A DNA stretch of 64,000 bases from the NCBI GenBank assembly GCA_973895155.1, contig OZ316891.1, positions 3,534,001-3,598,000 on the forward strand. The letters are read 5' to 3'. Shown here one piece after another: positions 1-12,794 of this stretch; position 1 is the first letter of the stretch, and each line of letters begins with the position of its first letter. This DNA comes from Marsupella aquatica. Its lineage: Eukaryota; Marchantiophyta. The position numbers were made by a program, and so were the translations under genes. Under the pieces are notes generated by a model. That model saw only the letters and a list, made by a program, of their open reading frames with translations. It was not told the origin of the DNA and did no database searches.

Positions 1-21
1 AGAAACGCTATCATCTATAAA

Positions 22-648
22 ATGGAGCCTAGAACACCAGAGCAACAAGTCCAGAAGTATGTCACCACTTGTAAGGTTATGCATGCCAATACACCGCCTA
101 TAAGTGAGTTCTGGAGGTTTTATTATTTGAAGAAAGCAGAGGCTAGCTACATTTTTGATCTCAGGATGATTGGTACCTCTCGCGTGGAGTTGGCTCAGTT
201 TGATGAGTACTGGACAGATTCAGTCTACTTCCGACCTATACTGGCCGTTATGTTTCTACAAGGTGATGTTGAAGTTGATGACCCGGATTTAATCCTGGCC
301 TATTTGGGAAATATAGCCGCTTATGCTTTAGATTTCTTACTGATTTTTCTAAAACAGAGCAACAAGTCTACTACCCCTGATCACTCATATATTCCCACTG
401 GACCCAAGGTTATCCTTACTTCAACCACTTCTTATGAAGACAAGCAGCGAGTATGGAACAACATCAGCACGCAGCAGCTAACAAACTACACTCGCTACTT
501 CCGGGATGTGCAGTGGAAATTACGATCCTCCTACAACAAGATGCTGAGTACAGAGATGTTCTTACAATTCTACCCATCTGTCTACGCCAACTCGTGCAAT
601 TGTTTAGATGTCATAGGCATCTTACGGGAAGCAATCAGAATCAACTAG
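22..648 (+). CDS. Unrecognised ORF, 208 aa
   Basis: An ATG-initiated open frame of 208 codons that I cannot assign to a family. The protein is rich in aromatic residues (FWRFYYLKKAEASYIFDLRM near the N-terminus). It has one hydrophobic stretch around residues 88-108 (LAYLGNIAAYALDFLLIFL) and no visible zinc finger, nuclease or protease motif. A second, overlapping frame (453-734) continues past its stop, so the ORF may have lost its C-terminus to a frameshift. It lies at the window edge, so an upstream exon could exist. Its neighbours are transposon-derived pseudogenes, so a mobile-element origin is possible but not shown. Confidence 0.35.
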   Translation: MEPRTPEQQVQKYVTTCKVMHANTPPISEFWRFYYLKKAEASYIFDLRMIGTSRVELAQFDEYWTDSVYFRPILAVMFLQGDVEVDDPDLILAYLGNIAAYALDFLLIFLKQSNKSTTPDHSYIPTGPKVILTSTTSYEDKQRVWNNISTQQLTNYTRYFRDVQWKLRSSYNKMLSTEMFLQFYPSVYANSCNCLDVIGILREAIRIN

Positions 649-2093
649 TGCTTTTTGGAGAAAAGGATGCCACTTATGTATTGGGGAAGACAGATGAGAT
701 GTCTACCTTACATCCGGGATCAACCTCACTGTGATGAAGTAAGGGAAGCTATTCGGACGCGCACTATTTGGAAAGTAGAAATTAGAGAACCAGAGGATAT
801 TCGACAACCAAAAGATTGAAGCAGACCTGCAATTTTGTTAAGTGTCAGAGGCAGTTTCAGTTACTGTACCCCGCTCGATTTTATTAGACATGTTTTAAGA
901 TTCCAAAACTCATCAAGTCTTTTTCAGTAGACAGCTTATACATAGGAAAACACATTGGCAAAGTCTCAATCACTTTGGATTGTCGTTAGAAAGTTAGAAA
1001 TACTTTAGTTTGCTTAGTTTAGGGTTATCGTTAAGTTTCCGCGACTACGACTTTACGATCTTACGATCTTATGATCTTACGAACCTACGCTTTTACGAAT
1101 TACGATCTTACGATACTACGGTAAACTTAACTTAGTTAGTTTTAGACCTTTTCATACTTAGTTTTCATTTTTGACTTTTTGAGGGTTTTGAACGGTCATG
1201 ACTCTTCAACCCCCAAGGGTTTTTCCTCGATGTTTTTCACTATAAGTATCTTCCACTACTAATAAATAGAAGTAAGTAAGTCAGACATGACTTGTCGCCC
1301 CTTGGTGTTGTCCTTGTGATTTTGGACTTTTTGAAGTTCAGAGCAGGCAATCCTAGGAGGGACTTACCTCCTTGTATTTTGGAACCCAAATACTTGAAGT
1401 AAAACCTCAGTTATGAATCTCGTGAATTATAATGTCAGATTTCGCTTTGGTGACACATTGTAATCTCACAAGTTCTTAGAGTTAACCCATTGAGTTTAAG
1501 TTGCATTGGAAATGATGTTTTCACCTTCATGTTGCTTAGTACCATCTAAATGCTGAAGTATTTATCCTTTTAGATCTTGACTAAGTATCACTTAGGAAGA
1601 AAGGTCAAGACATGTTGCCGGCATTTTAAAAGGATACTCTAGTATGCAGTTTAGATCTGAAAAGCCGTGTGGATTTGAATTCCCTTAAAGTCATTCCATT
1701 ATTGCTTATGTCTAAGGAGTAACCTTGGTATATTCCAAACTCCCTTAAACATACTCTAAGAGATTTTTCCTTGTGTTTTGTTAATTGCAACCTTTTGCTT
1801 AATTGATGGTTATATGATGTTGAGTTATCATCAAAAACTGCTCACCGCTGTGGAGCGATCTTCAAAGTACCTAATTAAAGTAGTCAAGATTGATTACTAT
1901 GTGTGACACAACAGCTTAAAGCTTTATTTTTAGTTTATTACATCAAACCAACCCAATCTTGTTCTTAACGGGAACGAATACCGAGTTTAGAGACGTAAAA
2001 GAGTTCTTTTGGTTCTCTATAGCAAACTACACTCTTTCTTTGTCAAAGAAAGACAAGTCCCTTTCCAAAGAAGATGTGGAGGAAATCAGATAA
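649..2093. other. Non-coding stretch, possibly LTR-like
   Basis: No convincing coding frame. The stretch contains a short tandem repeat near 1046 and a CTATAAGTATC box near 1250 followed by AT-rich sequence, an arrangement seen in LTR promoters. I could not find a second copy in the window to prove a terminal repeat. The last part, before 2094, probably holds upstream intron or promoter sequence of the DUF7869 gene. Confidence 0.3.
1046..1120. repeat. Short tandem repeat with TTACGATC core
   Basis: Imperfect iteration of TTACGATCT with variants (TTATGATC, TTACGAAC, TTTACGAA), about seven units of 9-11 bp. It lies in the non-coding stretch upstream of the first DUF7869 pseudogene. Confidence 0.7.
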
Positions 2094-5049
2094 CAGAAAT
2101 GTTGCCTTCGTTGGTGCTGCCATCTTCTTGACCCTCATGTGGCAAGGGGGATTAGGGAGAACTATTGGGAGAAATCATTTGAGATGCGAAAAGAGTATGA
2201 GATCAATGCTATTGTCAATATATTGGCACTATCTAATACTGAAAAACTAATCATCATTGAAGGGAAGGCAATATGCTTGGAGGCATGGAGGATTTTGCAC
2301 TCCAAAGGGCGAAGTCAATTCTATGAGCTCAGAAAGGCTGTGGGTAATGGGGTGAGGATAGCTTATCATGGAAACCAAGGAAAGAGAAGGATGACTGAAC
2401 GAGTTTCTCAAGCCTATATGTCATTGCATGGGTTGATTGATGAGTGCGCAGATCTTCATCCTGCAAAAATGAGGACGACTGCAGACAAATCTTGACAAGT
2501 TTTAAAGGAGCTACCTACAAGTTATACTTGGGAAAGTATTAGGAACAAGCTCAATGCTACAAATTTAGAGCTTGGTCTTCAACCAATCTCCCAGTCCACA
2601 TTGAGTATTTTACATCAAAAGTACTTCAAGGAAGTGACGATCCATAAGAAAGGCAATAACTTTTCCAAGTGTACAACTTGTAGTGAGTTGATGCAACGGA
2701 AAGCAAATCTGACCGGTGTGAAAGAAGAGATTGAGATTTTAAAGAGGGATGAAATCGCTCATCATCGTGATCATACCGAAGGCAGATTATTATATCACTC
2801 TTGGAGACGCTAGTCTGTTGATAATCCAAAACAGGTCTTATGCATAATTCATGATAAAATGGATCATTGTAAGACTGCACTACCAAGGATGCCCTTTTGT
2901 CCGAAAGAAGTGGATGGTGCAATTAAACTTCCAATTACCTTGACTGGTATTTTGACTCATGGCCATCGTCCAAAAGCTATTGCTCAATATAATGTTGGAG
3001 TGTGGGCACCTGATGCCAATGCCACAATTGGTTCACTTGACACAATATTTTGAATGTTGGAAAATCCAGAACCGATGATCAAATCTTTAGTGGAAGGGCC
3101 AGATTCCACAAAACTATTTGAAAACTTGCTTGAGGGGCGAGGACCTATATTGGAGGGAAAACTTCGTGAAGCATTTAAGGACGAAATATCAAATCTAGGT
3201 AATTATTTCACTTCAATGCAAATAAGTGTTGTTATTTTTATGCCATATTCAGTATCAACCATGCTTCCTTTGTAAGTGATGTGACCTTCCAAGGTGTCAA
3301 CCAGAGTTCATTGTCAGTTGACATAAAGATTGTTATTATTCGCTCATGTGAGAGTCATTTTCTTAGGATATATCCTTGTTTGTTATTTTATGTGATAAGT
3401 GCAAACCATGGTTCGTTGATAGTTTATTTCAAAGTATGAACCATTCTTTATTGTTAGTTTATTTGAGAGCACAAACCATGGTTCATTGTAACTAGCTTAT
3501 TGAAAGTGTGACCCGTGGTTTGTTGTTAGTGTATGCAAAACTTGATGAGAACCATGGCTTGAACCGTTAACTATTTATTTCAGACTAGAAACTATAGTTC
3601 ATTTGAGTTTATGTTCATAAATCGTTGCCCATGATGGTATATTATTGGTTATTCTATATGTCTAAGAAAATATGTAGGCTCTATGAAAATGTTTTGGCTC
3701 TAAATTAATTATTGACCCCAATATATATGGTTCTTAAATTTTTGCAGCGAAGTCACACTCATTGGATGCGTCTACTACCTTCAAGCCTCTTCCAAGAGTT
3801 TTGAAGTTACAACTTGACAATTGTGCAGGAGATAACAAAAACAGATATGTGTTGGGTTATTTGTCCCTACTGACGGCAAGAGATGTTTTTGAAGAGATTC
3901 ATCTGGGATTTCTCATGGTCGGACATACTCATGAGGATGTTGATGCTATGTTTGGCCATTTCTCTGAAAGTTTAATGCATAACCCAACCTATTCTTTGGC
4001 AGATCTAATGTCATTGTTAATGGGGGCAAGGACTCCACATCCAGTTCCCCATTTCGTGCAAGAGGTGCCCGATTTTAAATCATACTTGGAACCTCACTTA
4101 CTTAAAGGAGGGGACTCATTGGTGGGGCATTTGCAACCACGACTATTTCGATTGTATGTGCGTGATGATGGTATGCCATGCCTTCAATACAAAATGAAAT
4201 GCCAAGAGGATGATTGGCTCCCAAGAGAAGGTATTGAGATGTGGTCGTGGACGGATGATAATAGTCCAAAACTTCCCGTAGGAGAACCAAAAAGATTACC
4301 AATGATAGAAATGGCCATGGTAGAGGAGGTGCGACAAGGACTACATAAGCTTGCAAGTGAAATTTTTTAATTTTGTCTGCAATCGAACTACTTCAGAAGA
4401 AGGAAAGGGTAGATGGGTGGCACTGATACAATACTGGAATCAAATTATCCATACTTTGGAGACAGAGGCGGTGCAATATAGATCTGGAGAGGAACACTTG
4501 GTTCATGGATTTTGGCCCATGTCAAAATGGAGAGATAGTGTTCCTTTGCAATACTGCAATGTGGCATGTGAGTTGGATGCAAAGATTGGGTATGTGGGAC
4601 CAAGGAAAGACAAACCTCGTGAAACTTTTAACCCAAGGGTAGATATCATGAAAGATAATTATATATTGGTTCGGCCAGACACAACTGACCTAGATATTTA
4701 CCCAATTTATTTGGGCAAAGTGATTAGTAATGTGGAAGAAGGAGAGTTGAATGCCAACAATCAACTTGAACATGTGTGTATTGTGGAGTGGTATAGACCT
4801 TACATGCTAAGAAAATGTGGTCAGCCAGAATATGAGCCACGACAGCGGTGGTTAGATTGTTGGAATCAACAATGGGAACGTGATCCAGGGTATTCCACTG
4901 AGACAATAAGTGTGAACACTGTACTATGGTGTTTCAAGGGACGGACCACAGCCAAAAGTGGCTTAGTTAGAATAGCAAAAAGTCATGCAATGAAAGCAAG
5001 AGACAATTTGAATAGATGCTTAGAGGATGAGGCAGCATCAACTTCATGA
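2094..5049 (+). pseudogene. DUF7869-family gene, decayed (copy 1)
   Basis: Related to the DUF7869 proteins that are repetitive in several non-seed plants and some animals; their molecular role is unknown. The frame starts with a Cys-rich stretch (KCCLRWCCHLLD, from about 2097) followed by an RENYWEKS motif. A CTTC..C pair (FSKCTTCSELMQRK) follows, then KMDHCKTALPRMP, and after an intron the core LQLDNCAGDNKN ... LGFLMVGHTHEDVD ... FGHFS. The intron at 3199-3747 (GTAATT...TTGCAG) keeps the frame. In-frame stops lie at 2493, 2811 and 3051, and a frameshift near 4360 separates the core from the C-terminal part (ending at 5049), which looks like a small barrel-type domain. The gene converges on the ParB/methylase pseudogene 125 bp away. 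I am sure of the family but not of its function; an RNase-H-like transposase or integrase fold is inference from the conserved D/H/D pattern. Confidence 0.75.
3290..3640 (+). repeat. Degenerate ~55-bp repeats inside intron
   Basis: The DUF7869 copy 1 intron contains five to six degenerate repeats built around AACCATGGTTC(G/A)TTG...GTTTATTTGAGAG. The repeated core CCATGGTT is nearly palindromic. No coding potential is seen here. Confidence 0.55.
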
Positions 5050-5174
5050 TACTTAGACAGTGTAGTTTTATTAGTAGAAGGATAAGTAATTGTAAATCAT
5101 CATCATCACCTTGTTATTGGGTTGATTTGACATATTAAAAAGGGGAGAGCAATTCTTCAAAAAAATTCTTCTCT

Positions 5175-7562
5175 TCAACAATCACAAGAAAGCAACCTAG
5201 CATTGCTGTGGTGTATGATAATTTGCCATAACTGTGCCTTGGTGACAACCTTGAAATATTGGACCATTCTTGTCACCTCTTCCACACCCCATCCAACATT
5301 GTCTTCATGAAGACATGAAGTCATACCAAACCCGTAAGGAATGTCTGCCAAAGCCAATGTGTAAGCTCTTGATGGGACTACCTCGTGTAATTTTTTAGCA
5401 TCGTGTGTGAAGATATCATAATACACATCCCCAAACTCTGGATGCTCAAAAGCATTAGGATAGAGTTCACTCCCTTGGGTCTGGCGGCACAATGTTTTCA
5501 TTGCCAACCAATTTTGCGCCTGTGCAATATGCGCATTAAACTTACCTGGAAAAGACTTCAAGTCTTTGCTGTCTTCATTCTCTCCCTTCTTTTTCCGGGA
5601 GGTGGTGTCTTTCTGAGAAACAACATAAATTGTTGTGAGTTGCTATACCAACATTATGGTTCAAATTGCAAAAAAAAATTCTTAACCAAAGTTGCAAATC
5701 AACTTACCCAAGTCTGGAAGACAGGAACAAAGTTTTTAAGCACATTATAAGTGCAATGGTCAAGGTATTTGGTTTTACAATCTCTCCAACTCTCTTCGTG
5801 AAGACAAGTAAGAAAAGCCTTCTGGACTTGCATTTGGAATTTGTGTCATTGAAATTCTTGTCCCATCTCTTGACGAGAAAGCTCCTTTGTCAACACCCTT
5901 TGTAACACAGGACAGATCATGTCTGGATCTTTCAATGCCTGCATGTGTCTCCATTCAGTCAACTTCATGTCAATGTAAAAAGCTTGGAATCTCCAGACTT
6001 TGAGACCTTCTTCTTTGTCTTGTCCCCTTCTGCCCCTTCACTTCACAATTCTCCCACTTATCAAAAATCTGACGTACAAAAGACCAAACAAGATCTTGAT
6101 GAAATGCCAATTGAAACAAATTGTCATTGGCATTTAAAACCTCAAAATCTTTTCGTACACCCAATCCTTCAGGTTGATTTCTTTGGCACACTCCTTGAAA
6201 TCAACATTTGACAATGATCCATTCTCCACAAATCGCATGTGATTCATATAATTCACTCTCTGGATTGTGCTCATTTGCTGACAAAATTCTGAGTCTATTA
6301 AGACTCCATGCCAAGTTCCTTGCTTCTTGGATAGACAACCCAGCAAATATCCAAGATTGGACTCTCCTGTATGACTTGTTGTTGGGAAATTGCAATGATA
6401 AGTCTGCCTTTGCACAAGCAGAATGATTTCCCCCAATCACATAATAGTGGTACTCATTCTTTTTTGAGAAATCAAAATCACCTCGAGTTGGACACTCCTT
6501 AGGATCAACCAACAGAACAAATGGTGCAGCAAGTAGACTAGCCCCAACTGCCTTCATACGTGTGGTCAATTGTGTAAGAAAATATGGCTGGATGTGCCTC
6601 ACTTGGTAAACTGGTAATTCCAAAGATTTCTCCCAAACTGGAGGGTAAAGTTGTCCAATATCAATGGTGATTGTCTCCTCTTGGACTCCACACCTCATCA
6701 AAATCTCCTCCTGATACACCACTCGAGCATCCATAGACATTGATTGAGCCTTTTGTTCCAAATGAGTTGGAACCTTCTCCAATGTCTGCTTCTTGGGTTT
6801 TGGTGCACTAGGTCCAGCACCTTGAGAACTCTCTGCTCCACGTTTCTTTGTTGAAGTTTGAGTACCGGTAGTCCCTTGTGCTGATCCCCCAGTCATAGTT
6901 GTCCCCTCTTGTGATCTACCAACTTGTGATCCACCACCCGATACCTGGGGTGCAACAATCATCTTCCTGGCAGGACCAGAACTTGGACGTGATCCTGAAG
7001 GAGCAGTAGAGGGGCCAGACTTTGGTGGACGCACATTGCTCTTCTCTGCAGCTTTACAAAGAATTTCCCTAGACTTTTGAATGGCACTCTTCAATGTGCT
7101 GGCATGATGTTCAAACACAAACCCAGCAATGAGCTGAGCAATCTCATCATAACTCTCTTTTGCCGACAGAGCCTTCACTTTCTGAATAATCCCTTCAATG
7201 TCATCAGTCAAATAGCACCTAGCAGCCGTCCCTGAAAATTGCTCAACATCATCAGCAATCAACATAGATGTCTCCTTGGTTGTGATCAGCATGTTGAGGA
7301 TTTCATCCCCTTTTCAAAAGACATATACTCGACCATAATTCACCTAGCCAAGAGATCCAGAAGGTAAGGTCTCGTAGATGCACAACATCAAAAACGGCTT
7401 CTTCCAAGATTCGGTCCCCAATGAAATGGTCCACGAAGAATCTCCAAAATCTGTCAAGGGATGCTTGTGAAATATCTCATCTAACACTTTCTCCGTTGAT
7501 TTTGGTTCAGCTGAAATAAACACCACCAACTCACAATTAATCAAATTTATTCTAAACTTCAT
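5175..7562 (-). pseudogene. ParB-like plus adenine-methylase-like protein, decayed
   Basis: Read right to left. An N-terminal stretch (7562-7347) ends in SGSLG and a stop. A long open frame follows (7292-6201, start ATG at 7292) with a Gly/Ser/Thr/Pro linker at residues 90-160. Then comes a ParB/Srx-like segment, YHYYVIGGNHSACAKADL, with RRVQSWIFAGLSIQEARNLA downstream. The frame shifts near 6205, 6150 and 6010, carries a TGA near 5850, has an intron at 5613-5707, and ends with YTLALADIPYGFG ... VGWGVEEVTRMVQYF. DIPY resembles motif IV (D/N-P-P-Y/F/W) of N6-adenine methylases, but Ile replaces the first Pro. ParB-like/methylase fusions are known among eukaryotic adenine-methylase-like proteins of mobile elements. 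The gene lies tail to tail with DUF7869 copy 1 and head to head with copy 2. The ParB-like call is fairly good; the methylase call is weaker, and activity is unlikely in this copy. Confidence 0.55.
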
Positions 7563-7589
7563 TTGGGAAAATCACCTTCATGATTTCAT

Positions 7590-8420
7590 GAACTTGGTCT
7601 CACCTACAGTCAAGTGTCTCTTTGTTTTGCTTTCAAATCCAAAACTCTTGGCTCCCCAAAGTTGTCCCCGCTCTCCTCTGGTCAATTACTCCTTGATCCC
7701 CCTCTTGAAACCCTTCCAAAACTCTTCCCAATGGCTTCCGAAACTCCCCTCACCGGCCCGTTTCCCTTTCCAAAAGGGCTAGCCGTACCCTTAGTTCTCC
7801 CCGATCCCTCAATCCCGTTTCCCTTTCCAAAAGCCAGGGCTAGCCGTACACTCCTCCCAAATCCCTCCCCGATCCCTTGATCCCTTTGCTTTGCGCTCCC
7901 TCTTGAACCCTCAACTCACGGATCCCCAATCCTCCCTAGCTCTAAAAAAACTCAATAATTCCCCTCCAGGACCCCCGATCCTTCGACATCCAAACCCTCT
8001 CGACTAAGCTCCCTCTTTGCAAAGCTCTGCCATCCCAACTAACGTCTGCCCTGTCTCTCACTAAGCTCTTTCCTCTCAACTAACGTCTGCACTGCCTCTC
8101 GACTAAGCTCTATGCGCTGCCTTTTGACTAAGCTCTGTCCTCTCAAACGTTACGATCTCCTTCCCTTGCCAGCCATACCATACTTTATGATCTCCTTCTG
8201 CAATCGTTTTCTCCCCCGGTCCTTATCAAATTCTCCCTAGCTTGATTGAATTGACCTCTCTCCCCTCTTGATTGTCTTCCGTGTGCAATCGTTTCCCCCC
8301 GGTCCTTATCAAAATAACCCTGGCCCGATCGAGTGCTTTGTAATCCCGTTTCTACTATCTCTGTCCCTATCAAGTCTCCCTGGCCCGATTGAAAGCTTCC
8401 ACAAGTTCTGATCTGCTCTT
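7590..8420. repeat. Pyrimidine-rich leader with tandem repeats
   Basis: Strongly C/T-rich on the plus strand. Repeated units include CTAAGCTC...CTAACGTCTGC (about 40 bp, 8000-8150) and TGCAATCGTTT..CCCCGGTCCTTATCAAA (8201 and 8283, with a diverged third copy at about 8350). TTCCCTTTCCAAAAG recurs at 7765 and 7817. It lies upstream of the minus-strand ParB/methylase gene and may be its promoter or leader. No protein frame here is convincing. Confidence 0.5.
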
Positions 8421-9207
8421 GCTCCGGTTCTCACAGACTAGGGTAACGATCGGCTCGTCGCATCCCTAATCAAGGATTCAATTGAACATTAGACTCAATT
8501 CTAGGCCAAGTCTAACTCTCAGGGCCAAGTCTCAAGGCCACCATAGCTCGCGGGTCTCACCTCCTTTGCTTCGCCCTTCACAGCTTCTTGTTCATTGTGC
8601 AGGCAGGTGACAGTCAAAAATTCCTACTTTCCAGTTTTTGGGTTCATGGATTCATGAAGGTTTTCGCTGCCCTCCTTCGAAGATTGGAGACCTTTCATGA
8701 ATTCATGAAGTGGAATCAAGCATCAATTGAAGGAATCGTGTAAAAAGTTAAAAAAAAGGTAAAAAGCAGCAAGTAAATGGTGTAGAGGAAACCCACAAAA
8801 TACCAAGAAAGGGGCTAAAATGGAGGGCAAAACAGAAAAATATGATCACAAACACAAACAGCAAGTAAAAATATAACAAAACAAGCCCCAAAAATGATGA
8901 TTGCGCCCTCATAAACGATCTTCTGATTTTAGGTCTAAAAAATATGCTATTTATGAAAAAGTGCGCGTAGTTACAATACCTTTGTGAACAGAAAGTTAGG
9001 ATTAGAGGGTAACAATGAATTATCAACTTTGTATCAAATGCAATAAGTATTCAAAACCTGAAAACCCAACTTAACATGTGACATTTGGGAAACTAATAAA
9101 GTATTGTTTCATGAACAATTTGCCTTATTTTTACTAATTTCTATTGAGTGGTGGGATTCATTTGATAATTTATTTTTAATTAAGTTTTTCAAAAAATGCC
9201 CAAAACC

Positions 9208-9214
9208 TATAAAT
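9208..9214 (+). promoter_or_regulatory. TATA box of DUF7869 copy 2
   Basis: CTATAAATGGGG lies 105 bp before the ATG at 9313, a normal distance for a TATA box plus a short leader. An upstream in-frame start at 9196 would overlap this box, which argues for translation beginning at MAACYESDD. Confidence 0.5.
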
Positions 9215-9312
9215 GGGGCTTGTTATTCATGACTCCACCTCATTTCAGTTTTTCACATTTGAGTTCTTTGGGGGTTTTGAGTGTTCTCTTCAGATTTTGT
9301 GTTATTTTTGCA

Positions 9313-12300
9313 ATGGCAGCTTGTTATGAGTCGGATGATTATTCAGATGGTATATCCGATGATATTTCCTTCCCTGATGGTCCTAGTAGTGTTGGTTCTC
9401 CAGATGCCCCTATCAAAACAACTATTTTGGAGATGCCTCCCCCAACTCCAATGAGTAAGTTGAAACTCAAGCCAATTAGTGTAGCAAATAGTAAGGAAAA
9501 CTTTGTTGGTCCTTGCAGAAGTGAGCACTCTCACTCTTCAGACTTATTTGAGAGTACTAGTCCCCCTGGGCGCCAAGTGCTATCAAATCATTCTCAAACC
9601 GGGTTGGAATTGGGTGTAAGTTCCCAGGGTCCTCAACATAGGGAAGAGGTGAAAAAGCGGACTCATGAATTCATGAATGCTGAATCTGGAAGAATGTTAA
9701 AAAAGCCAAGTCAGCAACGGGGATTGGATTTTTGTGCACTCCGGAAAGGACCTGCTATGCAACATGTCCCAATGATCGAGAGCCAATATGGTCGTCCTAC
9801 ATCTTTCAAATTTTGAGAAGGAGTGTCTGAGGGCGGAAACAAGGAGGCCTCTTGGAACTGACAAGAATTTCAACAAGGAGAGGTTTGTGTCTGCAGGATC
9901 ACCCAACAACTTTGATTGTTTGGCAGATGTTGGCACTGGATCAACATCAGGATACCTGAAGGGCAAGAAGAAGATCTTTGAGGACATTCCAAAGAGGAGG
10001 ATCAGAGAGACAACTAGGTCTGGGTTTTTAGTGGATTCAAGTGGAAACCTGCCAAGCTCACGCCTTTTGAAAGTGAAAGAATAGCCACTGAGTCCTCTAG
10101 GGCCGGGTCGGAGGGGCTTATCTGCATACCAACATGAGAAGTTTGTGGATATATCTTCTTCAGCTGAGGGATTCTCTTTTGAGAGCGATGGGGAGCATTC
10201 TGGAAGGCTCCCAATAGCTAACAAACGAACCTCAAATCTTAGTTTGTGTGAAACAAAGATGACAAAGGAGGATATCAAGAAAACAAATCGTAAGTATTGC
10301 TACCAACGCCATTGTCTCCTGAGTCTTTCACCAAAAGAAATTCATGAAGCACGCTCAAAGTTTTTGAGGCAAAAATCTCAAGATCGGTCTTTCTCTTTGC
10401 AGTGGCTCGTCAAGCAAGACAAAAATGAAGAGGGGAGGTCCACTGTGACATACACAATTGGACAAAGAGATATATGTCGGAAAGCTTTTAGGACCATCTT
10501 CTGTGTAGGCAATGAAAGATTGAGTAGAATCAAGAAGCTAGCCAATAAAGATCTAGCTTACCCGAGACCAATTGGTCGACCGCCATCCGTGAGAACATTG
10601 GTGTTGAGTTCATGGTTTCAAGAAGTCCTTTTTTTGAGACTCGTGTGGAGACGCTGCCCAATAAAGATGTTTCACATTTGTCCGACAATTATTCCAAGTT
10701 AGAAGTTTGGAAAATATATGATTCAAGCTACGTAATCACAAATGAATCATCCAAACTATCATATCAACAATTTTTGAAAGTGTGGTCACAAGACTTTGGG
10801 CATGTGAAGATCCCTCCTGTGAATCGTTTCAGTGCTTGCGCAGACTGTGAGGAATTCAAAACAATTCGGGACAAAGGTGTCTCGGAAGCTGAAAAATGTA
10901 AGTAGTTTCAAAGCTTGTCTTTTTTCTAATAAGTCATTACTAAGATTTGAATCATCTCGATTAATAAGTAGAGCAATGACTACACAATAGAAACAAATTC
11001 AAAGTTAGCAACATTTTTTGACCATTGTGTGATTGATTTGAGTTATTTTTCAGGGAGGAGAAATAATTTTACAGAAGCATCGAGATCAACAATCGAAAGA
11101 ACAAGAAAAACAAGCAAAGCATCGAAAGAAGTGTTTCACAAACCCAGAAAAATATTTGGGAGTTGTGATTGATGGTGGATCAAAAGAAGACCAGGTTACC
11201 CCATTGGCCACGACCTCCAAAATCTGTTGATGAGTCTTGTTTAATCCAGTTGCATGTGGTTGGGTGTCTTATCTTTCATGGAGCATTATTTTCGAGGGTG
11301 TTCCTTAATTATCCAATTTTACATAATGATGGAAATCTTACCATTACTATTTTACAAAGAGTATTCCTAGAGTATCAAGAGAAGTTTGGGGGCCTTCCAC
11401 GGTCAGTTCTCTACCTGCAGCTTGACAATACAAGTAGGGAGAACAAAAACAATTTACTTTTCACATATCTTCATATGTTGATAAGAAAAAAAGTATTTCG
11501 GAAAATCAAACTTGGATTCCTCTTAGTTGGACACACTCATGATCAAATAGATCAGTTGTTCAGTAGATTTTCAAAAAGGCTTGGAAGATTTAAGGCCTTT
11601 ACCTACAATAGTTTATGTGAAATTATCCGAGAGTCTTACCAACCACAACCTGAAATCATTCTCTTGAATGAGACATATGATTTTAGAAAGTTTGCTTTCT
11701 CTGAGCCTGCCTTGATCATAGATAGGATACGAAATGTTACTTTCCATCACCAATATAAAATTTCCTTTCATTGTGATGATGATCAAGTTCCAACACAATG
11801 GGGAAAAAAATTCTCGATGGATACTGTATGGAAACCAGAAGGAGGGGTTCAATTGTTGAAAGGAGACATGCCACTAAAGGTAATTGGGTGCTCTAATGAA
11901 ATGCCACTTGTCAAAAAAGGAGACAAGAAGCGAGATGAAGGGAGGGCTGGAAATCAAACTCATGCAACATCATCTTCAGCAAAAATGACAATGTCCGAAA
12001 TGATTGATTGTTTGAATGAAATTCAAAAAGGTATATTTGCAGCTCAGATATTATTCTCCAATGAAGAAATCATTTGGTGGAGTTCATTTTTTGAAGAGCA
12101 AAGAGAATTCAATCTATCTCTTTTGCTTGAAGAAAGACCTTTGATTATTCCATTTGAATGGCCAAGGGCGCAGGGGGATGTAAGTGTTGACCCTGAACCT
12201 CTTAAAACTCTGTTGAATGAGGAAGAAATTTAAGAGAGGGTATATGGTCCAACTAGAGATATTTATGTTGGCCCATACCGCAATCAAGAAAAGATAGATG

Positions 12301-12794
12301 CAGAGAAGGAGAATATGGAAGGTGATTTTTCAGATCTAGAAATCAACACATTTATTTCTGTGGCTGCAGAGAAGTCTCAATCATTTTGGGTGGCCAAGGT
12401 GGAGAAAATTTCTCTTCGTGATGAGTCCAACATCCCAAAGATTATCTCAGTTTTGTGGCATGCAGCAAAGGAAGGATCTGACCCTTGGAAAGCAAAATAT
12501 TTACCTGAAGTATTGAACTACGAGAAGAAAAAAAGTGGACGAGGCGACGGAACCTTGAAGCCAGTCTGGTTTCATCAAGATCTTGACCTTTCGTCAACAA
12601 CTATTTTTGCATATAATTTTATGTTAACAAAATCTGATACTCTTTACAAAAAAACAGTAGATCAAATTAAAATTAGACTTTCAGAATTTCTCAAAGAAGA
12701 GCAAGACCAAGTGGGTGAGGATATTGTTGGTAGCATTTGTCAAGAGGAAACTGCAAGAGCAGTTTCTCCTCTAGAAGTGAATGGTAGTCAGTGA
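9313..12794 (+). pseudogene. DUF7869-family gene, decayed (copy 2)
   Basis: The N-terminal region (from MAACYESDD) is acidic and Ser/Pro-rich and probably disordered. The conserved part begins with KYCYQRHCLLSLSPKEIHEA (about 10290) and YTIGQRDICRKAFRTIFCVG, the counterpart of the Cys-rich start in copy 1. An intron (10898-11054, GTAAGT...TTTTCAG) precedes DQKKTRLPHWPRPPK, LYLQLDNTSRENKN and LGFLLVGHTHDQID..FSRFS. Defects are frameshifts near 9800, 10600 and 11170, a TAG at 10082, and a TAA at 12231 before a C-terminal part that ends at 12794. Copies 1 and 2 are clearly homologous but highly diverged, so they belong to separate lineages rather than a recent duplication. Same family uncertainty as copy 1. 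Confidence 0.72.
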
